Assembly (NCBI RefSeq): GCF_025947285.1
Contig: NZ_CP110008.1
Span: forward strand, 1,317,001 to 1,381,000
Source: Flavobacterium sp. N2820
Lineage (GTDB): Bacteria > Bacteroidota > Bacteroidia > Flavobacteriales > Flavobacteriaceae
Direction of reading: 5' to 3'
DNA: 64,000 nucleotides
In this document: piece by piece, positions 6,275 to 16,139 of the stretch
How positions within the stretch are numbered: the first letter of the stretch is position 1
Layout of the letters: the number at the start of each line of letters is the position of its first letter
Notes under the pieces: model-generated
The model's database searches: none
What the model was told of the DNA's origin: nothing
The model's input: the letters and a program-made list of their open reading frames with translations, nothing else
Position numbers and translations under genes: made by a program

Positions 6275-8560
6275 TTAATGTTTGTTGCTCATTACAAATA
6301 CAAGTTTTCCACCTTTCATTAGTTCTGTGTGGGTTAGGGTTAACTTTTGAAGCGGTTTGCCATTTAGTGTGATGCTTTGTACAAAAACATTTTCGTCGGA
6401 TTGATTTTGCACTTCAATTTCAAAGACTTTCCCGTTTTCTAAATTTAGTATGGCATTGTGTACCAATGGGCTGCCTATGGCATAGTCTTCCGCACCTGGT
6501 GCTACTGGATAAAAGCCTAAACTACTAAAGATATACCAGGCACTCATTTGTCCGCAATCGTCATTCCCTCCTAACCCATCCGGTGTAGGTTGGTATTGTT
6601 TGTTTAAAATTAAGCGAACTTGTTGTTGGGTTTTCCAAGGTTCGTTGGTCCAATTGTACAAATACGGTACGTGGTGCGCTGGTTCATTTCCGTGTACATA
6701 CCCGCCAATGATGCCGTCACGCGTAATGTCTTCGGTTTCGGCGAAAAAGGAATCGGGTAAGTGCATACTGAACAGGGTATCTAATTTTTTAGCGAACGCT
6801 TTTTTACCTCCCATTTTTTCGACCAATGCCGCTGGGTTGTGCGGTACGAAAAAACTATAATTCCAACTGTTCCCTTCGATAAACCCTTGTCCGTGTGTGC
6901 TGTAGGCGTCAAATTCTTTTTTAAAGGTACCGTTTTCTAATTTTGGACGCATGAATCCAACCGAAGCATCATAATTATTTTTCCAATTGTCGGCACGTTT
7001 TATAAATTCGGCATACACACTTTCCTGATTTAATTTTTTGGCAAGTTGTGCAATTGCCCAATCGTCATAAGCATATTCTAAAGTATTTGAAACCGAAATA
7101 CCACTAGCTTCAGCCGGAATATAGCCTTTATCCATATAGGCTCCGATGCCTTCATAACTGCGCTTTTTGGCTGTAGTTACACAAGCTTCTAAAGCAACCA
7201 TTGGGTCGCCTTTATAGGTTCCTTTGATGATGGCATCTGCAATTACGGCTACACTGTGATACCCACTCATGCACCAATTGTCATTGGCGTGATGGCTCCA
7301 AATAGGCAACATGTGCAAACTACTTTGCTTGTAATGCTCTAGCATCGATTGTACCATGTCTGCATTTCTTTTGGGTTGTATTACGTTGAACAACGGATGT
7401 AGCGTTCTGTAGGTATCCCATAACGAAAAAGTAGTGTAATTGGTAAAACCATCGGCTGTATGCATGTCCTGATCTAATCCTTTGTATTCGTTATTGGAAT
7501 CCATGTATACTGTAGGACTGATGAAGGCATGGTAAAGACCCGTGTAAAAATTAATCATGTGGCTAGGACTGGCTTCAATTTGAATTTTATTTAATTCGGC
7601 ATTCCATTGCTCTTGGGTTTGTTGTTTGACTTTTTCAAAATTCCAATGCGGGATTTCTGCCTGCATATTGGCGAGTGCATTTTTTTGGCTCACCGGAGAT
7701 AAGGCGAATTTGATTTGAATTTTCTCGTTTTCTTCGGTTTCGAAGTCAAAGAACATTCTGATTTTTTTTCCTGCTATTTCTGGAAAATTTTGAGTGGTAT
7801 TGAATTTTCCCCAAAACCCTCGATAGACTTGTTTGGAATCCCAATTTTTATGTCCATACGACTTAAAAGGTTTAGAAAAACTCATGGCAAAATACACCGT
7901 TCTGTTTTTCGCCCAACCATTGGTTTGTTTGTACCCCGTAATTAAAGTATCGTTCACGACCCGAACGTACGTCCACACCGTTTTATCTTCATAATTATAA
8001 ATCCCAGCCATTAGGTCAAGGATGATGTGTGCTTCTTTGCTTTTAGGAAACGTGTATTGGTGCATTCCCACTCTGGTGGTTGCTGTTAGTTCTGCAAGAA
8101 TATTGTGGTCTTTGAGTTTTACTTTATAATATCCCGCTTCAGCCGTTTCCTCCTCATGACTGAAAGCGGAACGAAAGCCTTTTTCGGGTTGTTGTGCAGT
8201 GCCTGGGTTCAGTTGTAAAGGACCTGTTGTAGGCATGATTTGGAAATCGCCTAAATCGGAATGTCCTGTTCCACTGAAATGCGTGTGACTAAAGCCAACA
8301 ATTGTTTTGTCGTCGTATTGATAACCCGCACAATATTTGTATACGTCTGGATTGTATTTTCCATTGACTGCATACGGAATGGTGTCAGTATCTGGGCTTA
8401 ATTGCACCATTCCGAAAGGCGCAGTAGCCCCAGGATATACATGTCCCATTCGTTGGGTACCGATAATAGGTTTTACGAATGGAAGTAGGTTTTTATTTGT
8501 TTTTTGCGCACTTACTACTAACGAAAGTACTGCTGTAAAAAGGGTGAAATATTTTTTCAT
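6275..8560 (-). CDS. GH92 alpha-mannosidase (exported), first copy
   Basis: A 761-residue Ca2+-dependent exo-alpha-mannosidase of glycoside hydrolase family 92, close to the usual family length. It has a signal peptide (MKKYFTLFTAVLSLVVSAQ), a beta-sandwich N-domain starting VKPIIGTQRMGHVYPGA, and an (alpha/alpha)6 catalytic domain containing EGNSWNYSFFVPHN, GNEPAHHVPYLYNW and GGNDDCGQMSAWYIFSSLGFYPV. The last motif holds the family's catalytic base aspartates and EGNSW the general acid. The GNEP variant suggests alpha-1,2 preference, a tentative inference. Its ATG directly abuts the TAA of the second GH92 gene upstream, so the two are translated from one message. Confidence 0.96.
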   Translation of the reverse strand: MKKYFTLFTAVLSLVVSAQKTNKNLLPFVKPIIGTQRMGHVYPGATAPFGMVQLSPDTDTIPYAVNGKYNPDVYKYCAGYQYDDKTIVGFSHTHFSGTGHSDLGDFQIMPTTGPLQLNPGTAQQPEKGFRSAFSHEEETAEAGYYKVKLKDHNILAELTATTRVGMHQYTFPKSKEAHIILDLMAGIYNYEDKTVWTYVRVVNDTLITGYKQTNGWAKNRTVYFAMSFSKPFKSYGHKNWDSKQVYRGFWGKFNTTQNFPEIAGKKIRMFFDFETEENEKIQIKFALSPVSQKNALANMQAEIPHWNFEKVKQQTQEQWNAELNKIQIEASPSHMINFYTGLYHAFISPTVYMDSNNEYKGLDQDMHTADGFTNYTTFSLWDTYRTLHPLFNVIQPKRNADMVQSMLEHYKQSSLHMLPIWSHHANDNWCMSGYHSVAVIADAIIKGTYKGDPMVALEACVTTAKKRSYEGIGAYMDKGYIPAEASGISVSNTLEYAYDDWAIAQLAKKLNQESVYAEFIKRADNWKNNYDASVGFMRPKLENGTFKKEFDAYSTHGQGFIEGNSWNYSFFVPHNPAALVEKMGGKKAFAKKLDTLFSMHLPDSFFAETEDITRDGIIGGYVHGNEPAHHVPYLYNWTNEPWKTQQQVRLILNKQYQPTPDGLGGNDDCGQMSAWYIFSSLGFYPVAPGAEDYAIGSPLVHNAILNLENGKVFEIEVQNQSDENVFVQSITLNGKPLQKLTLTHTELMKGGKLVFVMSNKH

Positions 8561-10840
8561 TTATTTGCTGGTTGACATTGAAAAAGGGAAATATGCTGGT
8601 TGTGTACCTCGAGTGGTATTAGGTGTTGGAGCCATCTCAAATTGCAACGTTCCACCTTTTAGTATCGCTTCATGACTGATCCAATTGAAGGGATATTCTT
8701 TTTTATTTAGTGTGCAATTTTGGATGTATTTGTTATCCGCGCTGTTGTTAGGTGCGGCAATTATAAATTGTTTTCCGTTTTCTAAATGTAACGTCACTTT
8801 TTTAAATAAGGGTGTACCCAATACATATTGATTGGTTGCAGGACAAACCGGATAAAAACCCAATGCCGAAAACACATACCAAGCCGAAGTTTGTCCGTTA
8901 TCTTCGTCGCCACAATACCCATCGGGAGTGGGTTGGTATAATTTTGCCATCACTTCTCGTATCCAATATTGTGTTTTCCAAGGTTCACCCGCATAATTGT
9001 AGAGGTAAATCATGTGTTGAATAGGTTGATTTCCGTGTGCATACTGTCCCATATTGGTAATTTGCATTTCTCTGATTTCATGAATGGTTTGTCCGTAGTA
9101 GCTGTCATCAAAATCAGGAGGCATTGTAAATACCGCATCTAATTTTGCTGTAAAATCTTTGTAACCTCCCATCGCTTGTGCTAAACCATCGATGTCATGA
9201 AACACACTCCAACTGTAGTGCCAGCTGTTTCCTTCTGTGAATGCATCGCCCCATTTTAAAGGATTAAAAGGCGATTGAAAGCTACCATCTTTATTTCTGC
9301 CGCGCATTAATTTTGTTTCAGGATCGAATACATTTTTATAATTCATCGCTCGTGATTTGTACAAATCAATTTCGGCTTGTGGTTTGTTTAGTGCTTTGGC
9401 CAATTGATAAATCGTAAAATCGTCATAGGCATATTCTAGCGTTCTTGCTGCGTTTTCATTGATATTAACATCATAGGGCACATAGCCTAATTTATTGTAA
9501 AATTCAACGCCTTTTCTACCCGTTGCTTGTGGTCCTTCGTTATTTGCCCCGTGCAATAGCGCTTCATATAAGGTCTCAATTTCATCGATTTTTACCCCTT
9601 TTATATATGCATCCGCTACAACCGAAGCCGAGTTGTTCCCAATCATAATATCACTGTAGGATGGACTGCTCCATTCGGGCAACCAACCACCTTCTAGATA
9701 ATCATTTACCAAACCTTGCTGCATTTCTCTGTTTATCGCAGGATATGCTAAGTTTAACAAGGGATATAACGCACGAAAGGTATCCCAAAAACCCGTACCT
9801 GCAAAGCGATATCCTGGCTTTACGGTTCCTAAATAGGGACTATAATGTATGGGTTGCCCTTGTGCGTTGATTTCGTACATTTTCATTGGAAAAAATACGG
9901 TTCGATATAGCGTTGAATAAAAGGTACGCATTTGATCTGGTGTTCCTCCTTCCACTTGAATTTTGCTTAGCGTTTGATTCCATACCGCTTTGGCTTTTTG
10001 TTTCACGGTTTCAAAATCATCCGATCCAATCTCTTTTAGGTTGCGTTCTGCTTGTTCCCAACTTATAAATGAAGAGGCTACTTTTGCCGAAATTTTTTCG
10101 CCTTTTTTTAGGTTTTTGAAATGGATTAATCCTGATATATGCCCCCCCGAAAGTTCTAACTCGTTCATTTTAGTGGCATCACTCCATAGTGAACTGGGAT
10201 CAAATGCTTTATCAAAAACGATTACGAAATAATTTTTAAAGTTATTGAGTTTACCACGCGCATATTTTGTACTGTACCCGATGATTTTGTTTTCTGATGG
10301 AATAATTTTAAGATAAGACCCTCTGTCAAATGCGTCAATTACGATATAGCCGTTAGCTGTTTCTGGAAATGTAAATAGAAAAGCCGCAGCTCTTTCTGTG
10401 GGCGTAATTTCTGTAGTAATGTCGTAATCGGCTAAATAGACACTGTAATAATACGGTTTTGCGATTTCTGTTTTATGGCTGAACCAACTGGCGCGTTGTT
10501 CTTCGTCTACGGTTTCTTTTTGCACCATTGGCATTAAAGAAAACATGCCATAATCGTTCATCCAAGGAGAAGGCTGATGCGTTTGTTTGAAGCCTCTAAT
10601 TTTAGTTGCATCATAGGTATATTGCCATCCGTTTCCGTTGTTTCCTGTTTGTGGCGTCCAAGCGTTCATCCCCCAAGGTAAGGCTATGGATGGATAGGTA
10701 TTTCCATTGCTTAGTTCATAATTGCTATCGGTTCCCATTAAAGGATTAATCCATTCTACTAAGTCGTTATTTTTGCTGTTTTCTTGCGCCATACTGTTAA
10801 CAAGAAATACTAAAAAAATAATTGTAAACCTTTTAGTCAT
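8561..10840 (-). CDS. GH92 alpha-mannosidase (exported), second copy
   Basis: A 759-residue GH92 enzyme with signal peptide (MTKRFTIIFLVFLVNSMAQ), N-domain start VEWINPLMGTDSNYELSNGN, and catalytic motifs EGNSWHYSWSVFHD, HGNQPIQHMIYLYNY and GDEDNGQTSAWYVFSALGFYPV. It is clearly diverged from its downstream neighbour. The GNQP in place of GNEP suggests a different linkage preference, so the pair may trim different mannose bonds of N-glycans or mannans. It is the first gene of the two-gene transcript and is separated from a divergent gene by ~215 bp containing a minus-strand -7 box at 10867-10874. No SusC/SusD pair is adjacent. Confidence 0.96.
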   Translation of the reverse strand: MTKRFTIIFLVFLVNSMAQENSKNNDLVEWINPLMGTDSNYELSNGNTYPSIALPWGMNAWTPQTGNNGNGWQYTYDATKIRGFKQTHQPSPWMNDYGMFSLMPMVQKETVDEEQRASWFSHKTEIAKPYYYSVYLADYDITTEITPTERAAAFLFTFPETANGYIVIDAFDRGSYLKIIPSENKIIGYSTKYARGKLNNFKNYFVIVFDKAFDPSSLWSDATKMNELELSGGHISGLIHFKNLKKGEKISAKVASSFISWEQAERNLKEIGSDDFETVKQKAKAVWNQTLSKIQVEGGTPDQMRTFYSTLYRTVFFPMKMYEINAQGQPIHYSPYLGTVKPGYRFAGTGFWDTFRALYPLLNLAYPAINREMQQGLVNDYLEGGWLPEWSSPSYSDIMIGNNSASVVADAYIKGVKIDEIETLYEALLHGANNEGPQATGRKGVEFYNKLGYVPYDVNINENAARTLEYAYDDFTIYQLAKALNKPQAEIDLYKSRAMNYKNVFDPETKLMRGRNKDGSFQSPFNPLKWGDAFTEGNSWHYSWSVFHDIDGLAQAMGGYKDFTAKLDAVFTMPPDFDDSYYGQTIHEIREMQITNMGQYAHGNQPIQHMIYLYNYAGEPWKTQYWIREVMAKLYQPTPDGYCGDEDNGQTSAWYVFSALGFYPVCPATNQYVLGTPLFKKVTLHLENGKQFIIAAPNNSADNKYIQNCTLNKKEYPFNWISHEAILKGGTLQFEMAPTPNTTRGTQPAYFPFSMSTSK

Positions 10841-10866
10841 GTTTCTAATTCGTTGTGATTGTTTTT

Positions 10867-10874
10867 CAAATATA
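10867..10874 (-). promoter_or_regulatory. -7 promoter box for the GH92 pair
   Basis: Read on the minus strand this is TATATTTG, a full match to TAnnTTTG, 27 bases before the GH92 start codon. No clear -33 TTG accompanies it. Confidence 0.5.
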
Positions 10875-11030
10875 CTAAAATTGATTCGCTTAGCTTTTAT
10901 TTTCTAATTCATTCCATAGATTTTAACTTTTAAGCCAAATGCGTAATCGATACCCAATTTTAGTGCTCATTAGTAGGGTTCAATGGTTGTATGAATTTTA
11001 TACAATAGTGCTAAAGCAATCGAAAAAGTG

Positions 11031-11038
11031 TACATTTG
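11031..11038 (+). promoter_or_regulatory. -7 promoter box for the YdjM-like gene
   Basis: TACATTTG matches TAnnTTTG and ends 18 bases before the ATG at 11057. It overlaps the upstream TTG at 11036, which argues against that TTG being a start codon. Confidence 0.5.
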
Positions 11039-11056
11039 AAAAACTTTTTAGCCCAT

Positions 11057-12055
11057 ATGGACTCACTCACTCAAATCGTCCTCGGAATTGCCACAGCTGA
11101 ATTAGTAGCTGGTAAAAAACTGCACAACAAAACCTTTTTGTATGGTGCTGTTTTGGGAACAATTCCCGATTTAGATATTGTGGTTGGGAAATTTATGAGT
11201 GCTGTCGGAGGCGTTGCCATTCATAGAGGTTTGAGTCATTCCCTACTCTTTTTTGTGTTTTTGGCGCCCGTTTTGGGATGTTTAATTTCCAAAATAGAAA
11301 AAGAGAAAATCAATTTTAACAGCGCTACTTTATTAGCGTTTTGGTGTTTGGTTACCCATGTTGTGTTGGATGTATTTACCTCTTGGGGAACACAAATCTT
11401 TTGGCCTTTGGAACACCGATTTGCCTTGAAAACCATCTTTGTAATTGACCCTTTGTATACCATTCCGCTTTTGATTAGCTTGATTTTTGTCTGGAAAAAT
11501 AGCGACTATTTCCTCCGTAGAAAATATGCAATTCGTGGATTGATTAGCAGTTCTTCGTATTTACTTTTGACGTGTATTTTGAAACTTTTTGCTTTGCAAC
11601 AATTCGAAACCGCTTTGCAAAATCAAAATTTCGCTTACCAAGAACTAATTGTAAAACCCACCGCTTTCAATTGTATCCTTTGGAATGCAAATGTAGCTAC
11701 TCCAAAAGGCTATTATCTAGCCGATTATTCGTTATTTGATTCGCAACCGATTCGGTTTACTTTCTATCCTAAAAATGAAGAATTGGAAGAAAAATTGGTA
11801 AATTCTGATGATTTCCAGCGCCTTAAAAAGATTAGCGAAGGTTGGTATTTGGTTACCGAACACAACAATCGTTTATTTTTTAATGATTTACGCTTTGGTT
11901 TATTGAACGACCAACCTGAAAATCCGCAATTTGCTTTTAGTTATGAATTTGTGAACGAAGCCCACGGAACGTTAGTCGCTCACGAAGTACCAAAAGCCAA
12001 ACGAGACGGAAAAGCATTGCTCCAAAAGATTGTGACACGGATAAAAGGAAATTAA
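11057..12055 (+). CDS. YdjM-family membrane-bound metal-dependent hydrolase
   Basis: From the ATG at 11057 the protein has 332 residues and begins MDSLTQIVLGIATAELVAGK, the standard start of the YdjM/DUF457 family. An in-frame TTG 21 bases upstream lies inside the promoter box and is rejected. Family hallmarks are the metal-binding GTIPDLDIV with HRGLSHS, and THVVLDVFTSWGTQ, with membrane helices around residues 60-180 and a soluble C-terminal half. The E. coli relative is a LexA-regulated inner-membrane protein of unknown substrate. Its stop codon abuts that of the next, convergent gene with no spacer. Confidence 0.9.
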   Translation: MDSLTQIVLGIATAELVAGKKLHNKTFLYGAVLGTIPDLDIVVGKFMSAVGGVAIHRGLSHSLLFFVFLAPVLGCLISKIEKEKINFNSATLLAFWCLVTHVVLDVFTSWGTQIFWPLEHRFALKTIFVIDPLYTIPLLISLIFVWKNSDYFLRRKYAIRGLISSSSYLLLTCILKLFALQQFETALQNQNFAYQELIVKPTAFNCILWNANVATPKGYYLADYSLFDSQPIRFTFYPKNEELEEKLVNSDDFQRLKKISEGWYLVTEHNNRLFFNDLRFGLLNDQPENPQFAFSYEFVNEAHGTLVAHEVPKAKRDGKALLQKIVTRIKGN

Positions 12056-12274
12056 TTATTCCTTGGTACTCATTTTAATCTGCAAATGATTCAGTAAGAC
12101 TTGATATTTACTGATTTCTCTCAAAACTACTTCATCATTCGAAGCGTCTAGCATTTCATCTAACCTATCGCTCACTTCAATTAATTTGATGCTGGCTTGC
12201 GAAAAATGCTTCATTGCCATATAATCAATAATCAATTGAACCTCTTTTTTTATTGCTGTAAATTGGTCTTCCAT
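12056..12274 (-). CDS. Small conserved-looking helical protein, unknown
   Basis: The protein has 72 residues, is acidic and almost entirely helical (MEDQFTAIKKEVQLIIDYMA...), probably a coiled-coil or helical hairpin. No signal, no membrane segment, no family recognised. It begins 7 bases after the large methyltransferase gene upstream, which implies co-transcription and perhaps a linked role. Its TAA abuts the stop of the convergent YdjM-like gene. Confidence 0.7.
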   Translation of the reverse strand: MEDQFTAIKKEVQLIIDYMAMKHFSQASIKLIEVSDRLDEMLDASNDEVVLREISKYQVLLNHLQIKMSTKE

Positions 12275-12281
12275 ATTTAAT

Positions 12282-13889
12282 TTATTTTCCTCTTAGCAGA
12301 TTGATACTTACCGTTGCATAATCGGTTTCGGGATATTTTTTAAAGTAATTGGCATCCGAATGCAATCCCGCTTCGGCCGCTATTTTTTGCAACTCCTCAA
12401 TTTCTACAATAAACTGATCTGAAAAGCCGTGCGTAGCATCATAAGCTGTGGCGGCAGTTCTTCCTAGATTTTGAGCTGTCAATTGAGGTGCAACGGTATG
12501 TAATTCGATAATCAAAAGGCCAAATTTACGAACAAACGGACTCCATTTATTAAAATGTTCCAATAAATTATCTTCTACAGCGTTGTTGGAAATGCGAACT
12601 CCACGATGTGCAAAAGCTCCTGTGGAAGAACTAATTCTATTGTTGGTGATTACCTTTGGGTCTTCCCAAATACGATTGTGGTCTAAAAACGTGCGCACAT
12701 TCAACAAATCTTTCAAATCGATGTTGTAATTTTCTTGTAAATCACTATTCAACAAATTCGGATTTCCAATGTCGCCCCAAATGACTTTAGCCCAAATATC
12801 GGCTTTAATCAAATTGGCTCGTGTGACTTTCAGCGCTGCTTGGTTGTAATCGGCTCCTACCAAAAACAATGGATAATCATCTAACATTTTGCCTCGCAAC
12901 GTTTGACGTTCAATGACTTCAAAAATATGTTGCAAAAAAGCGCCATTTCCGCAACCCATATCTAAAATCCCTTTCGGTTGTTCGGCAATAGGTTTATTAA
13001 ATAATTCGATAATGATATCGTCAATTACTTTGAAATACGTTGCATGTGCACCACCACTTCCCCAGACATTCATTTCGCGATTGACGTGAATTTCGTCTTC
13101 ATTTTTACTGATGTTTCGCAACTCACTTGCATTGCCAAACAACAAACTATCGATGTGTTTGAACATTGGAAGATAGGAAACTGTAACCCCATAAGCCGAA
13201 GCGCGTTTGGCAAAGAAAAAACCATCTTCGGTAAATTGATAATTGTCGTTTTTCTTGGAAAACCATCCCAAGTGTACAAAAAAGTCGAGAATTTTAGCGA
13301 AAGCTTCCGGATGCTTGTGAAATTCATCGGCACGGAACGAACTTTCCATGAAATACTTGTGAAACATACCGGTCATTCCTAAGTTGACGACAATCGGTCC
13401 CACCAAATAACCTTCGATATGGGTTAGTATCTGCTCTTGAATGGTTCTCAAATTTTCATCTTCTTCAAAATGAATGTGATAGTTTTCGGTAAATTTCTTT
13501 AAAATTGGCTCCAGTATTGTAATCGATTCCGAATCCATTTTATTTGCCGTAAACACCGAAGTTTGGGTCAACAATTGAAACGTATCTTCGTATAATGGAA
13601 CAAGAGAAAACACAAATTCGCTATTTGGTAAAGTTGAAATTGTAACGCTTCCCGATGAATTTTCTACATTATAATGAACAAAACCTTGTGAAGCCATAAC
13701 GCGTAAAGCAACATTTAAATACCCTTCATTTGCATTAAATTTGTTGGTAAGTTGAGCTAAAGTGACGGTTTTTTCTTTTAGAAGATAGTCTAAAACGCCT
13801 TTTTGGAACAACGAATAAGCAACTGGAACAACTACTAATCCGTCTAAATGTCTAAAAATAGCTTCGCGCAATTGGTTTCGCTTCATCAT
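12282..13889 (-). CDS. Class I SAM-dependent methyltransferase with two winged-helix segments
   Basis: A 535-residue protein. Residues ~5-75 form a winged-helix dimerisation-type domain (HLDGLVVVPVAYSLFQKGVLDYL), and residues ~150-245 look like a second, similar one (YLVGPIVVNLGMTGMFHKY). The C-terminal half is a Rossmann methyltransferase with motif I GILDMGCGNGAFLQHI and LVGADYNQAAL. This layout recalls the AprA/CurA MT2-like enzymes near polyketide pathways, but nothing nearby suggests a biosynthetic cluster, so the substrate is unknown. Start: MMK; the second Met is equally possible. A minus-strand TAAATTTG box lies at 13909-13916. Confidence 0.82.
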   Translation of the reverse strand: MMKRNQLREAIFRHLDGLVVVPVAYSLFQKGVLDYLLKEKTVTLAQLTNKFNANEGYLNVALRVMASQGFVHYNVENSSGSVTISTLPNSEFVFSLVPLYEDTFQLLTQTSVFTANKMDSESITILEPILKKFTENYHIHFEEDENLRTIQEQILTHIEGYLVGPIVVNLGMTGMFHKYFMESSFRADEFHKHPEAFAKILDFFVHLGWFSKKNDNYQFTEDGFFFAKRASAYGVTVSYLPMFKHIDSLLFGNASELRNISKNEDEIHVNREMNVWGSGGAHATYFKVIDDIIIELFNKPIAEQPKGILDMGCGNGAFLQHIFEVIERQTLRGKMLDDYPLFLVGADYNQAALKVTRANLIKADIWAKVIWGDIGNPNLLNSDLQENYNIDLKDLLNVRTFLDHNRIWEDPKVITNNRISSSTGAFAHRGVRISNNAVEDNLLEHFNKWSPFVRKFGLLIIELHTVAPQLTAQNLGRTAATAYDATHGFSDQFIVEIEELQKIAAEAGLHSDANYFKKYPETDYATVSINLLRGK

Positions 13890-13908
13890 AAATTGAGTGG
13901 TTTATTCT

Positions 13909-13916
13909 CAAATTTA
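13909..13916 (-). promoter_or_regulatory. -7 promoter box for the methyltransferase gene
   Basis: Minus-strand TAAATTTG, a full match to TAnnTTTG, 20 bases before the start codon. Confidence 0.45.
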
Positions 13917-14037
13917 TGAAAATTATAATATACTTTCCAATAAACTTCGTTTTATCTCGATAAATGGGGTCTATAATTGGTCAAATAGAAACCTTTTTAT
14001 ACAACGTAATTCGTTACTATTGAATATAAAATCTAGT

Positions 14038-15426
14038 TTACTTTTTTATGATGATTTTTTTATCAATTGAATTATTTGAATGAATTTTAATTAAATAAGT
14101 AGCATTAGATAAATGCGTTACATCAATTACAGCATTGATATCATTTACGTTCTTTATGAACACTAATTTTCCATCTACAGTATATAATTCAACTTTATCG
14201 ATTGTTGTATTCGTTAGATTTTGAATATGTATTTCTCCAGTTGTTGGATTTGGATAGACTGTTATATTTGATTCAAATTCAATCTCTTCAATGGATAAAG
14301 ATGGACAAACAATAGTTGTTGGTACTAATCTATTCGTACTGGTATTGTCTCCTATTTGTCCATATAAATTGTTTCCCCACAACCATAACGTTTCATCTAA
14401 CTTGATTGCCACTACATGGCTATTCATTATTTTGAAATAATTACAATTTGAAAAATTTGGTATTAAAGTGGGAACCGTTCTGTTATTTGTAGTTCCAATT
14501 CCCAATTCTCCAGAATAATTTAGTCCCCAAGACCAAAATGTACCATCGGTTTTTTTGGCGATTGAAGTACCATAACCGCCAGACACTATTTTACTCCAAT
14601 TAGTTGCCGTACCTAATTGAGTAGGCACTGGAATATTGACTGTATTTCCAACACCAAGTTGTCCAAAATTATTTAATCCCCAAGACCAAAGTGTTCCGTT
14701 TTGTTTTATAGCAAAACTAGAATGACCACAGCCACTAATTTCAGTCCAGTCTGAATCATTTCCCATTTGAATTGGCACATTTGATGAAGTGATAGTACCA
14801 TTACCTAATTGACCAAATGCATTATATCCCCAAGCCCAAATTGTACCATCCGTTTTCATTGCTAAAACATGATCTCCAGTAGGACATACTTTATCCCAAT
14901 TTGTATCTACTCCAATTTTAGTAAATACCCAAACTGAACCCGACACACCTAAACCTAATTGTCCGTTATAATTATTTCCACAAGACCATAATGTTCCATC
15001 ACTCTTTTTTGCATAACTAGACAAATATCCAGTCGTAACTTCTATCCAATTTGTATCATTTCCTACTTGAGTTGGGATAAAGGTTACTGTTGAATTTCCT
15101 TGACCTAATTCGCCTTGTGAGTTTCTACCCCATGACCATAAAGTGCCATCATTTTTTACTGCTAATGTAAAATCAAATCCTGCGCTAACAGTATCCCAAT
15201 CATTATCAGCACCAATTTGAATAGGCACAAGGCTATTCACATATGTTCCATTTCCTAATTGTCCGTAATTATTTCTTCCCCATCCCCAGAGTGTACCATC
15301 TGATTTAATTCCGATTGTATGCTCCCCTCCAACAACGACTAATTTCCAACATTGAGCCGAAATATTTTGAGTAAATAGTAATAAAAAAATGATCACAATT
15401 GTTTTTAGAGAAAAGAGATTTTTCAT
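14038..15426 (-). CDS. RCC1-repeat beta-propeller protein, T9SS type A cargo
   Basis: A 462-residue secreted protein. After a signal peptide (ends FTQNISAQ) come seven ~50-residue RCC1 repeats, each with the pattern LWxWGxNxxGQLGxGT (for example LWGWGRNNYGQLGNGT, LWSWGLNNFGQLGVGN and the divergent LWLWGNNLYGQIGDNT), enough to close a seven-bladed propeller. The last ~75 residues (ITVYPNPTTGEIHI ... KKIIIKK) are a type A sorting domain that directs secretion by the type IX system and attachment to the cell surface. The function is probably binding rather than catalysis. It is a stand-alone gene. Confidence 0.93.
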   Translation of the reverse strand: MKNLFSLKTIVIIFLLLFTQNISAQCWKLVVVGGEHTIGIKSDGTLWGWGRNNYGQLGNGTYVNSLVPIQIGADNDWDTVSAGFDFTLAVKNDGTLWSWGRNSQGELGQGNSTVTFIPTQVGNDTNWIEVTTGYLSSYAKKSDGTLWSCGNNYNGQLGLGVSGSVWVFTKIGVDTNWDKVCPTGDHVLAMKTDGTIWAWGYNAFGQLGNGTITSSNVPIQMGNDSDWTEISGCGHSSFAIKQNGTLWSWGLNNFGQLGVGNTVNIPVPTQLGTATNWSKIVSGGYGTSIAKKTDGTFWSWGLNYSGELGIGTTNNRTVPTLIPNFSNCNYFKIMNSHVVAIKLDETLWLWGNNLYGQIGDNTSTNRLVPTTIVCPSLSIEEIEFESNITVYPNPTTGEIHIQNLTNTTIDKVELYTVDGKLVFIKNVNDINAVIDVTHLSNATYLIKIHSNNSIDKKIIIKK

Positions 15427-15511
15427 TATGTATGAGCTGTTTAGAATTTTAAAAGTAGTTATTAAATAAAAAAATAACTACAAAAATTCAGTTTTTAACA
15501 TTTATAAAGTG

Positions 15512-16066
15512 CTAAAAAAATCGCTTTTTCAACTCAATAAATTTTTTATTTGTTGTCAAATAATCAGTTATAATTTCTTTTCGAAGTACTTCCAAATCAT
15601 CATAATCAAGGTATTTTGCCCAAGCATCCGATTCCAAAATTTCTTTTATTTGTCGAATGACTTTTGCGGTTTCAGCTGCATTTCTTAGCACTGCTTTTCC
15701 ATCGTATTTTGGATTATTTTTATGCTGAAAGGTTACTTCTTTGGTCTCGAAATTTACCTCCACATAAAAAAAGTTTTCTGTTTCGTTATTTGGATAAAAA
15801 TCAGTCCACTTGGCATAACCCACTCGTTCTTTCTGATTCGGATTTTTAATTTCTGAAATCAAGCGCCATCTACAATTTGCAGCTCTTCCCCAGTGATTGG
15901 AACTACGATATACACCTTCATCCGTAAAACAATAACTACTCCCCGATTTGCTTTTGTACTGCCAATCAATAGTTAGAATCGCAGTGGCATCGACTTCAAC
16001 AAACTCACAAAAAGTATGTTTATGGAAATTGGTTTTATTGTATTTTTTTAAACTCATAAAGGGCAA
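15512..16066 (-). CDS. Unknown cytoplasmic protein
   Basis: 184 residues as drawn; a second start at Met4 (MSLKKYNKTNF, base 16057) is just as likely. It is soluble and aromatic-rich, with FTDEGVYRSSNHWGRAANCRWRL and VGYAKWTDFYPNN as the most distinctive stretches and a charged helical C-terminus. It looks like a conserved flavobacterial protein of unknown function; I recognise no catalytic motif. It is divergent from the Crp/Fnr gene at 16140, with ~70 bases between them. Confidence 0.7.
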   Translation of the reverse strand: MPFMSLKKYNKTNFHKHTFCEFVEVDATAILTIDWQYKSKSGSSYCFTDEGVYRSSNHWGRAANCRWRLISEIKNPNQKERVGYAKWTDFYPNNETENFFYVEVNFETKEVTFQHKNNPKYDGKAVLRNAAETAKVIRQIKEILESDAWAKYLDYDDLEVLRKEIITDYLTTNKKFIELKKRFF

Positions 16067-16139
16067 ATTCGATTTCTTTGTAACAAAAGTAACATTTGAT
16101 TTTTAAAGATTAGTAGTATCTTTACAAAAAGGATTACAA

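Noticed and set aside
8337..8675. 112-codon plus-strand frame across the GH92 junction
   Set aside because: It is antisense to two clear GH92 genes and has no recognisable protein features.
13044..13382. 112-codon frame antisense to the methyltransferase
   Set aside because: Shadow frame of a long, well-supported gene; no start context or protein features.
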